A stretch of DNA of 64,000 nucleotides, taken from Cryobacterium sp. SO1 (GTDB lineage: Bacteria > Actinomycetota > Actinomycetes > Actinomycetales > Microbacteriaceae). Location: positions 868,001 through 932,000 of the forward strand of contig NZ_CP067394.1 in assembly GCF_004210215.2 (NCBI RefSeq), written 5' to 3'. Positions 35,770 through 43,532 of this stretch are shown one piece after another. The stretch's first letter is position 1; each line of letters starts with the position of its first letter. Made by a program: the position numbers and the translations under genes. Below the pieces are notes generated by a model that saw only the letters and a program-made list of their open reading frames with translations, was not told the origin of the DNA and made no database searches.

Positions 35770-36684
35770 CTAGCGGCGGTAGCTCTCGGCCGCGGCTACC
35801 AGTGCCCGGTCCCACGGGGTGGCAGCCACGCCCAGTTCCCGCTCGGTTTCGGCGGAGTCGATCACATAGGGCACCTGGAATTGGTAGCTGGACTTGTACA
35901 CCTCGCGCATCAGCGGGCTGACCGCGCCGAGTGAGCGCAGCATCCACTTGGGGTAGCCGGCGACGGTGCCGTGGCTGCCGTAGTGCGCGTTCAGCTGGCC
36001 GGCGATCTCGGTGCGGCTGTGCGCGCCACTGGGTACGTGCCAGAGGCGCCCCCAGGGGCCGGTGTAACCGGCGGCGGCGATCATCGTGGCGGCGATGTCG
36101 GGGATGTAACTCCAGCTGTGCACCAGCTCGGGCCGGCCGACGCCTCTAGCGGTCTTGGAGGCCAGCACCGCACCGAAGAAGGCCTGGCCGAGATGGGCGG
36201 TGCCGCTCACTCCGGCGCCGAAGTAGTCGCTCGCCCGCACCTCGACGGCCCGGATCTCGCCCCGCTCGTTCGCATCGCGCACCCGGTGCCAGCCGTCACG
36301 GCGAATCAGGCCCTTCGATTCGGTCGTGGTCTCGGGGGAGTGCTCGGTCATCGGCCCGGTCGGCGAACCGTACGGGTAGAGGTTTCCCATCACGACCAGA
36401 TTGGCGCCCGAGACGGATGCCGCGGCGATCGCCGCCGCGAACACCGGCGGCCACCGTCGGGCCCAGTCGGGGTACGGGGGATTGGTGCACAGGAAGATGG
36501 TCTGCATCCGCTCGGCCGCGAGGCAGAAGGCGACAGGGTCCGACGCGTCGAGCACCCGGGCGGTGGTGCCTGCCACGGCGGTGCCGGAGCGGGTGGCGAC
36601 CGTGACGTCCTCGCCTTGGGTCACCAGTTGGCGGGCCAGTTCTCCGCCGATCCAGCCGGCGCCGACGATGAGGTGCTGGGGCAT
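35770..36684 (-). CDS. NAD-dependent epimerase/dehydratase-like (atypical SDR)
   Basis: A 304-residue atypical SDR with the Rossmann motif VGAGWIGGEL at residues 6-15. Middle motifs include FLCTNPPYPDW, VVMGNLYPYG and RASDYFG. The classical Y-x3-K catalytic pair is not seen in the usual spacing, so it may be a binding or reductase variant; substrate unknown. GGAGG precedes the ATG, unlike many neighbours that look leaderless. It converges on dxr with a 19-bp gap. Confidence 0.82.
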   Translation of the reverse strand: MPQHLIVGAGWIGGELARQLVTQGEDVTVATRSGTAVAGTTARVLDASDPVAFCLAAERMQTIFLCTNPPYPDWARRWPPVFAAAIAAASVSGANLVVMGNLYPYGSPTGPMTEHSPETTTESKGLIRRDGWHRVRDANERGEIRAVEVRASDYFGAGVSGTAHLGQAFFGAVLASKTARGVGRPELVHSWSYIPDIAATMIAAAGYTGPWGRLWHVPSGAHSRTEIAGQLNAHYGSHGTVAGYPKWMLRSLGAVSPLMREVYKSSYQFQVPYVIDSAETERELGVAATPWDRALVAAAESYRR

Positions 36685-36746
36685 GGGATCCTCCGGAAGA
36701 GTGGGCCGACGAGGACAGGCTACCCGGTCGGGCGCCGCAGGGCGCC

Positions 36747-37376
36747 TCAGCCTGCAGCCGGGGCGTCGACGCCGGAACCATCGGGGTTCTGGTCGGGCAC
36801 GACGGGCACTTCGGTGGGTTGGGGTTCGGGGGTCGTTTCGGGATCTGGCGTAGCCGGGGGCGCCGGGGGTTCGGTGGTCGGCGGGGGCTCAGTCGGCACC
36901 GGAGCGGGGGTGCTCGACGGGGTCGGGGTGGGCGCCGGGGTGGCCGGGGCCTCCGGCTCGGTGGTGCGCTCCGGCGGGCTGTCCGGTGTGTTGGTGGCTG
37001 GAGCCGGGGTGCTGGGGGTGCTGGGGGTGATTGGCGTGGCGGGCGTCGCCGCGGTGAGCGCCGCGGCCAGGTCGGCGTCGACCAGGGCGATGGCGGCCAG
37101 GATTCGGGCCGCCTGGGCCTCGGTGAGCTTGCCGTCCTCGACGGCGGCCGCCAGCGCGGCCTTGAGCCCGGCGACCGCGGACTGCGCGCCCGCATAGTCG
37201 CCGGCGGCAGCGGCAGCCGTCACCGAGAGTACGGCGGCCTGCAGCTGGGCCGTGGTTTGGGCGGGCACTGCGGGCGTGCTGCTTGTACAACCGACCAGTG
37301 AGCCCGCCACCAGGAGCGTGGCCACAGCAGCGGTGCGGATGCGGTGCCCCAGACTGTTCGGCGACCGGCGGGTCAT
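36747..37376 (-). CDS. Lipoprotein partner of the kinase, copy A
   Basis: A 209-residue putative lipoprotein: signal region with SLVGC lipobox, then a helical domain (LQAAVLSVTAAAAAGDYAGAQ, about residues 44-64, and LTEAQAARILAAI) and a long Pro/Thr/Glu-rich tail of about 100 residues that could reach through the cell wall. Its ATG overlaps the stop of the kinase gene as ATGA. It is a paralog of the gene at 38872-39348, which has the same VTAAAAAGD(Y/F)A core. A role as the kinase's outer-surface partner is inferred from coupling and duplication. Confidence 0.75.
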   Translation of the reverse strand: MTRRSPNSLGHRIRTAAVATLLVAGSLVGCTSSTPAVPAQTTAQLQAAVLSVTAAAAAGDYAGAQSAVAGLKAALAAAVEDGKLTEAQAARILAAIALVDADLAAALTAATPATPITPSTPSTPAPATNTPDSPPERTTEPEAPATPAPTPTPSSTPAPVPTEPPPTTEPPAPPATPDPETTPEPQPTEVPVVPDQNPDGSGVDAPAAG

Positions 37377-38731
37377 GGGTCGACGCTCTCTTGCAACTGC
37401 GTGAGGTGTTCCCCGAGCTGACCGCCGACCGCGGGATACGCCGGCGGCGGCGGCGGCTCCGCGCCGGGAACCACGAACAGCACGGCGCCGGCGGTGAGCA
37501 CCGCCACCAGGAGCCCGCTGAGCACCAGCGGCCACCGGCGCGAGAGGTTCGCCGCCCTCGTTTCGCGCGGCAGTTTCACCTCGGGCCGGGCGGCCGTGCC
37601 GCCGGTAGGCGCCGAGTGGACCGAGGTCGGGTGGAGGGCCGTCTGGTGCACAGCCGTCTGATGCGCCGTCGGCTCCACGGGCGCCCCCTCGCGGTGCAGA
37701 GTTGTCGGCACCTCGAATGCCTGGGTGACGGTGAGGTCCGGCAGCAGGTCGTCCTGCACCGTGCTCAGCTGCACTGTCTCCTGGTATTCCGTCTCCTGGG
37801 GCACCAGCTCGTCGTGTCCCGGGCCTTCCTGCCCCGGGTCGGCTGCGGGCTTCCGGTCGGCCGGGGACGCCAGGGCGAGCAGCCGACCGGCGGCCTCGGC
37901 GGGCCGGAGTCGGTCTTCGGGCTTCCGCGCCGTCATCCCGGTCAGCAGTGTGCCCCAGTCCGGCCCAAGCCGATCCGGAATCTCCGGCTGCCTTCGCAGC
38001 CGGGCCAGGGCCGACTCGACGGCCGTGCCCGGGTAGCTGTGTTCGCCGGTGAGGCACTCGAGGAGCACCAAACCCAGCGAGTACACGTCGGTGGCCGGGC
38101 CGAGCGGCAGGCCGCTCGCTTGCTCGGGGCTGAGGTAGCCGGCCGTGCCGACCACGGCACCGGTCTCGGTGCGATGGGCGGCGTTGAACAGCCGGGCTAT
38201 TCCGAAGTCGGCCAGCTTGGCGCGAGTGACCCGGCCCGGGAAATCCGATGGGGCCAACAGCACATTCGCGGGCTTGATGTCGCGGTGCGTGATGCCCAGG
38301 GAACCCATGCAGTGCAGGGCCTCACACAGATCGGCACCCAGCCTCGCGACCTCGCCGGGGTCCATCGGGCCCGCCAGGAGGTGGGTGCGCAGATCCGTGC
38401 CGTTGACGAACTCGGTCACGATGAACGACCGCGGGACGCCGTCGATAGCCTCCAGGCCGGCGTCAAACAGCGTGACAAGAGCGAAGTGATTGAGATGCGC
38501 CAGCACCGCCACCTCGTCGCTGTGCCGCGCCGCGCCAGAACCGCCGGCGGCATCAAAATGCATCAGCTTCACGGCGACGGTGCGTCCCAGGGCCAGATCC
38601 GACGCCCGATAGACCACGGCCATCCCACCCGACCCGATCAATTTGTCGAGGCGGTATCGATTCGCGAGTGTGAGTCCGAGCACAGTATCGGTTCGCGTCG
38701 GTTCGCGAATCGGCTCGGTTGAGGTAGTCAG
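37373..38731 (-). CDS. Membrane Ser/Thr protein kinase, copy A (apparent CTG start)
   Basis: A PknB-type kinase of about 452 residues: glycine loop IGSGGMAVVY (32-41), VAVKL lysine, HRDIKPANVLL, DFGIARL and GTAGYLSPEQ are intact. A basic/Pro-rich juxtamembrane region, one transmembrane helix and a short outer tail ending in HLTQLQESVDP follow. The first GTG (38683) would drop 16 residues that match copy B (EPIREPTRTDT versus EPLRDPSRSDT). The only codon placed correctly after AGGAGG (38737-38742) is CTG 38731, so I propose a CTG start. It overlaps the lipoprotein gene downstream by four bases. Confidence 0.85.
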   Translation of the reverse strand: MTTSTEPIREPTRTDTVLGLTLANRYRLDKLIGSGGMAVVYRASDLALGRTVAVKLMHFDAAGGSGAARHSDEVAVLAHLNHFALVTLFDAGLEAIDGVPRSFIVTEFVNGTDLRTHLLAGPMDPGEVARLGADLCEALHCMGSLGITHRDIKPANVLLAPSDFPGRVTRAKLADFGIARLFNAAHRTETGAVVGTAGYLSPEQASGLPLGPATDVYSLGLVLLECLTGEHSYPGTAVESALARLRRQPEIPDRLGPDWGTLLTGMTARKPEDRLRPAEAAGRLLALASPADRKPAADPGQEGPGHDELVPQETEYQETVQLSTVQDDLLPDLTVTQAFEVPTTLHREGAPVEPTAHQTAVHQTALHPTSVHSAPTGGTAARPEVKLPRETRAANLSRRWPLVLSGLLVAVLTAGAVLFVVPGAEPPPPPAYPAVGGQLGEHLTQLQESVDP

Positions 38732-38802
38732 GCGGGCCTCCTGATGTCTGTTCGCAGCAATTCTTTGTCAATGCCCGCCGACAGTCAAGGGCCCGCCCCC
38801 TC

Positions 38803-38863
38803 CGCGAACCGTGAGTTAAGCCCCTATCCGGGCGCTCGGAAGGTGCTTAACTCACGGTTCGCG
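38803..38863. repeat. 19-bp inverted repeat between the two kinase cassettes
   Basis: Perfect arms (38803-38821 and 38845-38863; CGCGAACCGTGAGTTAAGC) around a 23-base loop. A near-identical element occurs at 62254-62312, so it is a dispersed palindrome. Here it sits just downstream of lipoprotein copy B and may terminate that cassette. Confidence 0.85.
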
Positions 38864-38871
38864 AGACCTGG

Positions 38872-39348
38872 CTAGTCGCACTTGTCCTTCTTTTTGCAGG
38901 GGTCGGTGTCTTTGCCGGGCTTCTCGGGCGTGGGCGGCGCCGGGTCGTCCTCGTCACTGTCGTCGTCGCCGTCGTCGGGGGTGCTGACGGGCTCGGGTGT
39001 CGGCGTCTGCACCGGGGTGCTCGCCGCGATCGACGCCGCCAGGTCCGCCCCGACCAAATCGATGGCGGTCTTGATCTCGGCGGCCCGTGCCGCAGTGACG
39101 GCGTCGTCGGCCGACGCGGCGGTCAGGGCAGCCTGCACGTCGCCGAGTTCCGTCTGTGCGGTCGCGAAGTCGCCGGCGGCCGCGGCGGCGGTCACCGCGA
39201 GGACACCCTCCTGCAATGTTGCCGCCGCGCCGGTGTTCAGCGCGGGGGAGGCGCCTGCGCAGCCGGTGAGAAGGCTGCCGACGAGGCCGATGCCGGCGAC
39301 CGCCAGCACGAACCGGGCGCGGGAGGAGCGGAAGTTCCTGGCGATCAT
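38872..39348 (-). CDS. Lipoprotein partner of the kinase, copy B
   Basis: A 158-residue putative lipoprotein: signal region with SLLTGC lipobox, a helical domain containing LQEGVLAVTAAAAAGDFATAQ, a Pro/Thr/Asp-rich linker and a highly charged end with two cysteines (PCKKKDKCD). Its ATG overlaps the stop of kinase copy B (ATGA). It is paralogous to 36747-37376 but with a shorter, acidic tail instead of the long proline-rich one. Confidence 0.75.
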   Translation of the reverse strand: MIARNFRSSRARFVLAVAGIGLVGSLLTGCAGASPALNTGAAATLQEGVLAVTAAAAAGDFATAQTELGDVQAALTAASADDAVTAARAAEIKTAIDLVGADLAASIAASTPVQTPTPEPVSTPDDGDDDSDEDDPAPPTPEKPGKDTDPCKKKDKCD

Positions 39349-40652
39349 GGGGTCACGCTCTCTTGAAGCTGCTTGAGGTGGGTGCCGAGGTCGCCGTCCA
39401 CGGTGGGGTACGCCGGGGGTTCGGGTGCCGGGTCATTGGGCTGCACGAGGAACACCAGGGCGATCACAGCGGCCAGCGCCACGAGTGCCCCGATGATCAC
39501 CGGGCGCCGGCCGATCCTGGTCACGGATCGTCGGGCCGACCGGGAGCGACCGGTGGCGCCGGCGACGGATCCGGCAGACCCTGCCGATGGCATCACCGCT
39601 GTCCGCTCGAACCGCGCCGTCGCGTCCAACCGCTCCGTCTTCGCGGTGGGTTCCGCCGGTTCGGCCGACGAAAGCACTCGGGTTGGCTCGTTACCGGTGG
39701 CCTCGTGCAGGTCGGCGGCCATCAGCTCGGTGGCGTCGTCGGCCGGTGCCGGTTCGGTGGCGGCGGATGCGGCCGTGGACCCGGCCGGGACGAGCTCACG
39801 CAGCCGCACCGCGGCATCCGCCGACGTGAGACGATCGGCCGGTTCGCGGGCGGTCATGCCGGCGAGCACTGCGCACCATTCGGCGCCGAGAGATTCGGGG
39901 ATCTCCGGCTGGCGCTGCAGCCGGGCCATGGCCGATTCGATGGCGGTGCCGGGGTAGCTGCGTGTGGCGGTGAGGCTCTCGAGCAGCACCAGGCCGAGCG
40001 AGTAGACGTCGCTAGGCGGCCCGATCGGCTGACCGAGTGCCTGCTCCGGGCTGAGGTAGCCGGCGGTGCCCAGCACGGAGCCGGTGCGGGTGAGGTGGGT
40101 GGCGTCGAACAGTCTGGCGATGCCGAAGTCGGCCAGTTTCGCGTGCGAGATCCGGCCGGGAAAGTCCGACGGGGCCAGCAGCACATTGGCGGGCTTGATG
40201 TCGCGGTGGATGATGCCCTTGGCGTGCACGTAGTGAAGTGCCTCGGCCAGGTCGGCTCCCATCCTGGCCACCTCGGCGGGCGCCACGGCGCCCTCGGTGA
40301 TGCGGCTGCGCAGATCGGAGCCGGCGACGTACTCCATCACGATGAAGGACCGGGTGACGCCGTCGATGTGCTCGGTGCCGGCGTCGAACAGGGTGACCAA
40401 CGCGAAGTGGTTGAGGCTGGCGAGCACCATGACCTCGCCGCTTTGCCGTTGCGGGCCCGAATCGTCGGCGGTGTCCATCCGGAACAGCTTCAGGGCGACG
40501 GTGCGGCCCAGCGCCAGGTCGGCCGCTTCGTAAACCGTGGCCATGCCGCCGGTGCCGATCAGCCTGGCGAGGCGGAACCTCTCGGCCAGGACCAGCCCGA
40601 TCAGGGTGTCTGACCGCGACGGATCGCGAAGCGGTTCGGTCGGTTCAGACAG
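39345..40652 (-). CDS. Membrane Ser/Thr protein kinase, copy B (apparent CTG start)
   Basis: A PknB-type kinase of about 435 residues: IGTGGMATVY loop (32-41), VALKL, HRDIKPANVLL, DFGIARL and GTAGYLSPEQ intact, followed by a transmembrane helix and an outer tail ending in HLKQLQESVTP. The first ATG (40544) falls inside the glycine loop and would destroy it. Upstream the frame is open and coding (EPLRDPSRSDT), with no ATG, GTG or TTG; CTG 40652 follows GGAGG (40659-40663) by six bases. I therefore take CTG as the start. Coupled to the downstream lipoprotein by ATGA. Confidence 0.87.
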   Translation of the reverse strand: MSEPTEPLRDPSRSDTLIGLVLAERFRLARLIGTGGMATVYEAADLALGRTVALKLFRMDTADDSGPQRQSGEVMVLASLNHFALVTLFDAGTEHIDGVTRSFIVMEYVAGSDLRSRITEGAVAPAEVARMGADLAEALHYVHAKGIIHRDIKPANVLLAPSDFPGRISHAKLADFGIARLFDATHLTRTGSVLGTAGYLSPEQALGQPIGPPSDVYSLGLVLLESLTATRSYPGTAIESAMARLQRQPEIPESLGAEWCAVLAGMTAREPADRLTSADAAVRLRELVPAGSTAASAATEPAPADDATELMAADLHEATGNEPTRVLSSAEPAEPTAKTERLDATARFERTAVMPSAGSAGSVAGATGRSRSARRSVTRIGRRPVIIGALVALAAVIALVFLVQPNDPAPEPPAYPTVDGDLGTHLKQLQESVTP

Positions 40653-40697
40653 GGCGGGCCTCCAGGGAAGTCGGGGTGTTCTCGGGTCGGGGCAATT

Positions 40698-40715
40698 CTC
40701 GCGGCTTGCCGCGAG
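40698..40715. repeat. Compact hairpin upstream of kinase copy B
   Basis: CTCGCGGC-TT-GCCGCGAG, an 8-bp perfect stem with a two-base loop in the 112-bp gap between divergent kinase B and rseP. It could be an operator or part of the kinase leader. Confidence 0.45.
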
Positions 40716-40752
40716 CCGGTCAACGGCCAGCCGACTTGCAGCTAGAGAAGGC

Positions 40753-40758
40753 TAATCT
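40753..40758 (+). promoter_or_regulatory. -10 element of rseP (leaderless)
   Basis: TAATCT ends exactly six bases before the GTG start codon. Confidence 0.5.
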
Positions 40759-40764
40759 ACCGAT

Positions 40765-42144
40765 GTGGAAACCGTGCTGTTGTACATCTTGGGCGTAGCC
40801 GTCGTCGTCGTGGGCCTCGCGCTGTCCATCGGCCTGCATGAGATCGGCCACCTGGTGCCGGCCAAGCTGTTCGGCGTCAAAGTCACCCAGTACATGATCG
40901 GGTTCGGACCCACCATTTGGTCCAAACGCAAGGGCGAGACCGAGTACGGCGTGAAGGCTTTGCCTCTGGGCGGCTACATCTCCATGATCGGCATGTTCCC
41001 GCCCGCCAAGAACGGCGCCGCGACACGGTCGAACAGCACCGGGTTCTTCCAACAACTGGTGCAGGAGGGAGAACCGGATCCCAAGCCCGGCGCCCGGCCG
41101 ACGATGATAGAGGAGGCCCGCCAGGCCAGTGCCGACACCATCGGCGCGGGCGAGGAGCACCGCGCGTTCTACAAACTGCCGGTGTTCAAGCGCGTCATCA
41201 TCATGCTCGGTGGCCCGTTCATGAACCTGCTCATCGCCGTGGTGCTGTTCGGTGTGCTGCTGATGGGCTTCGGAACCACCGAGGCCAGCACCACCGTGGG
41301 CAGCGTCAGCGCCTGCGTGCTGCCCGCCACCAGCGACAGGCAGACCTGCGCGGACGGCGACGAGGCCGCGCCCGGCGCCGCCGCAGGCCTGGAGCCCGGC
41401 GACCGCCTGGTGAGCATCGACGGCACCGCGATCACCAGCTGGGACCAGTCCACGGCAATCATCCGTGAGTCCTCCGGCACACCGTTGCAGGTGATCGTCG
41501 AACGCGACGGTGCCGAGCAGACCCTGGTCATCACCCCCAAACTCACCGAACGCTACGTCACGGATGACGCGGGCGAGACGGTCACCGACGCCAACGGCGA
41601 TCCCGCCACCACCGACGTCGGCTTCGTGGGCATCGGCCCGGCCGGCGAACTCGTTCAGCAGCCCATCACTGCCGTGCTGCCCGCCGTCGGCGAGAACATC
41701 TCCGGCGTGTTCCACATGATCCTGAACCTGCCCCAGCGCCTGATCGACGTGGCCAATGCGGCGTTCGGCCCGGGGGAGCGCGACCCGAACGGGCCGATCA
41801 GCGTCGTGGGAGTGGGCCGGGTGGCCGGCGAGATCGCCAGCATCGACACCATCCCGTTGCAGAGCAAGGCCGCGAGCCTGATCGGCCTGCTCGCGTCACT
41901 GAACATCGCCCTGTTCGTCTTCAACCTGGTACCGCTCATGCCGCTGGACGGCGGCCACGTGGCCGGGGCACTGTGGGAAGGCATCCGTCGTTGGTTCGCG
42001 AAGCTGTTCAAACGAGGCGACCCCGGACCCGTCGACACGGCCAAACTGATGCCGCTCACCTTCGCCGTGGTGATCGTGCTTGGCGGCATGAGTCTGCTGC
42101 TCATGTACGCCGACATCGTCAAGCCGATCAACATCTTCGGCTGA
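40765..42144 (+). CDS. rseP: Site-2 intramembrane zinc metalloprotease
   Basis: A 459-residue multi-pass protease (RseP/Rip1 type) that cuts transmembrane segments such as those of anti-sigma factors after a first cleavage. The zinc motif HEIGH is at residues 25-29 in the first helix; the third ligand motif MPLDGGH lies near residue 391. A PDZ domain occupies roughly 165-275 (AAGLEPGDRLVSIDGTAI). The catalytic residues are intact. It sits between the kinase block and ispG. Confidence 0.95.
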   Translation: METVLLYILGVAVVVVGLALSIGLHEIGHLVPAKLFGVKVTQYMIGFGPTIWSKRKGETEYGVKALPLGGYISMIGMFPPAKNGAATRSNSTGFFQQLVQEGEPDPKPGARPTMIEEARQASADTIGAGEEHRAFYKLPVFKRVIIMLGGPFMNLLIAVVLFGVLLMGFGTTEASTTVGSVSACVLPATSDRQTCADGDEAAPGAAAGLEPGDRLVSIDGTAITSWDQSTAIIRESSGTPLQVIVERDGAEQTLVITPKLTERYVTDDAGETVTDANGDPATTDVGFVGIGPAGELVQQPITAVLPAVGENISGVFHMILNLPQRLIDVANAAFGPGERDPNGPISVVGVGRVAGEIASIDTIPLQSKAASLIGLLASLNIALFVFNLVPLMPLDGGHVAGALWEGIRRWFAKLFKRGDPGPVDTAKLMPLTFAVVIVLGGMSLLLMYADIVKPINIFG

Positions 42145-42206
42145 ACCAGCCCGGCCGGTGCCGCCACCGTTCGGGAATGGTTCAGCTTCGCAGGATGACT
42201 GACGCG

Positions 42207-42212
42207 TAAGCT
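42207..42212 (+). promoter_or_regulatory. -10 element of ispG (leaderless)
   Basis: TAAGCT ends six bases before the GTG start of ispG, indicating its own promoter despite being 74 bp downstream of rseP. Confidence 0.5.
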
Positions 42213-42218
42213 ACATTC

Positions 42219-43379
42219 GTGGCCGCAATAAATCTGGGTACGCCCAAAGTCCCCGTAATCCTCGCTCCCCGACGCAAGTCCCGCCAGATCAAGGTCGGCA
42301 AGGTCCTCGTTGGCGGCGACGCTCAAGTCAGCGTGCAGTCGATGACGACGACTCCTACGACGAACATCAACGCGACTCTGCAGCAGATTGCCGAGCTCAC
42401 CGCCTCCGGATGTGATATCGTGCGTGTCGCCGTGCCGAGCCGTGACGACGCCGAGGCGCTGCCGATCATCGCCAAGAAGAGCCAGATCCCGGTCATCGCC
42501 GACATCCACTTCCAGCCCAGCTACGTGTACGCGGCCATCGACGCCGGCTGCGCGGCCGTGCGGGTGAACCCGGGCAACATCCGCAAGTTCGACGACCAGG
42601 TGGGCAAGATCGCCGCCGCCGCCAAGGCCGCCGGGGTCTCCATCCGCATCGGCGTCAACGCCGGTTCGCTCGAGCCCAGCCTGCTGCAGAAGTACGGCAA
42701 GGCCACCCCGGAGGCGCTTGTCGAGAGCGCCGTCTGGGAAGCCAGCCTGTTCGAGGATCACGACTTCCACGACTTCAAGATCTCGGTCAAGCACAACGAC
42801 CCGGTGATCATGGTCAAGGCCTACCGCCTGCTCGCCGAGCGCGGCGACTGGCCGCTGCACCTCGGCGTCACCGAGGCCGGACCGTCCTTCCAGGGCACCA
42901 TCAAGAGCGCCACGGCGTTCGGCATCCTGCTCGGCGAAGGTATCGGCGACACCATCCGCGTGTCGCTCTCCGCCCCGCCCGCCGAGGAGATCAAGGTGGG
43001 CCTGCAGATTCTGCAGTCGCTGAACCTGCGCGAACGCAAGCTTGAGATCGTCTCCTGCCCCAGCTGCGGCCGGGCCCAGGTGGATGTCTACAAACTGGCC
43101 AACGACGTCACCGAAGGCCTGGAGGGCATGACAGTGCCGCTCCGCGTAGCCGTCATGGGCTGCGTCGTCAACGGACCGGGCGAGGCCCGCGACGCCGACC
43201 TCGGTGTGGCCTCCGGCAACGGCAAGGGCCAGATCTTCGTGCGCGGCGAGGTCATCAAGACCGTGCCGGAGTCCGAGATCGTGCAGACCCTCATCGAAGA
43301 GGCCAACCGGATGGCCGCCGAGATGCCGCCCAGCGAAGACAGCCTCGGCGCTCCCGTCGTGACGGTCGGCTCTAACTAG
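42219..43379 (+). CDS. ispG: 4-hydroxy-3-methylbut-2-enyl-diphosphate synthase
   Basis: A 386-residue [4Fe-4S] enzyme that converts MEcPP to HMBPP in the MEP pathway. The TIM-barrel part begins with [19 protein letters not shown]; cluster-binding cysteines lie in CPSCGR (near residue 273) and [10 protein letters not shown] (near 312). Length and motifs match the family. It belongs with dxr in isoprenoid synthesis. Confidence 0.97.
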   Translation: MAAINLGTPKVPVILAPRRKSRQIKVGKVLVGGDAQVSVQSMTTTPTTNINATLQQIAELTASGCDIVRVAVPSRDDAEALPIIAKKSQIPVIADIHFQPSYVYAAIDAGCAAVRVNPGNIRKFDDQVGKIAAAAKAAGVSIRIGVNAGSLEPSLLQKYGKATPEALVESAVWEASLFEDHDFHDFKISVKHNDPVIMVKAYRLLAERGDWPLHLGVTEAGPSFQGTIKSATAFGILLGEGIGDTIRVSLSAPPAEEIKVGLQILQSLNLRERKLEIVSCPSCGRAQVDVYKLANDVTEGLEGMTVPLRVAVMGCVVNGPGEARDADLGVASGNGKGQIFVRGEVIKTVPESEIVQTLIEEANRMAAEMPPSEDSLGAPVVTVGSN

Positions 43380-43392
43380 CCTTCCGACGCGC

Positions 43393-43460
43393 CAACTGGT
43401 CCCGTAACGGACAAATGGTCCCGGTGCGCCGGGACCATTTGCCCGCACGGGGACCAGTTG
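43393..43460. repeat. Nested extragenic palindrome between ispG and proS
   Basis: Outer arms CAACTGGTCCC / GGGACCAGTTG (43393-43403, 43450-43460) enclose inner arms CAAATGGTCCCGG / CCGGGACCATTTG (43412-43424, 43429-43441) with a 4-base loop. The two arms resemble each other, giving a structure able to fold in more than one way. It may end ispG transcription; it has no run of T after it. Confidence 0.8.
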
Positions 43461-43520
43461 TGGGATGCCGGCGCCGGGGACCGAGCGCGGACCGCGCCGA
43501 CGGCCGACCCGTGCGCGCCG

Positions 43521-43526
43521 TAAAGT
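43521..43526 (+). promoter_or_regulatory. -10 element of proS (leaderless)
   Basis: TAAAGT ends six bases before the GTG start at 43533, supporting that start over the ATG four codons further in. Confidence 0.5.
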
Positions 43527-43532
43527 AGGTGC

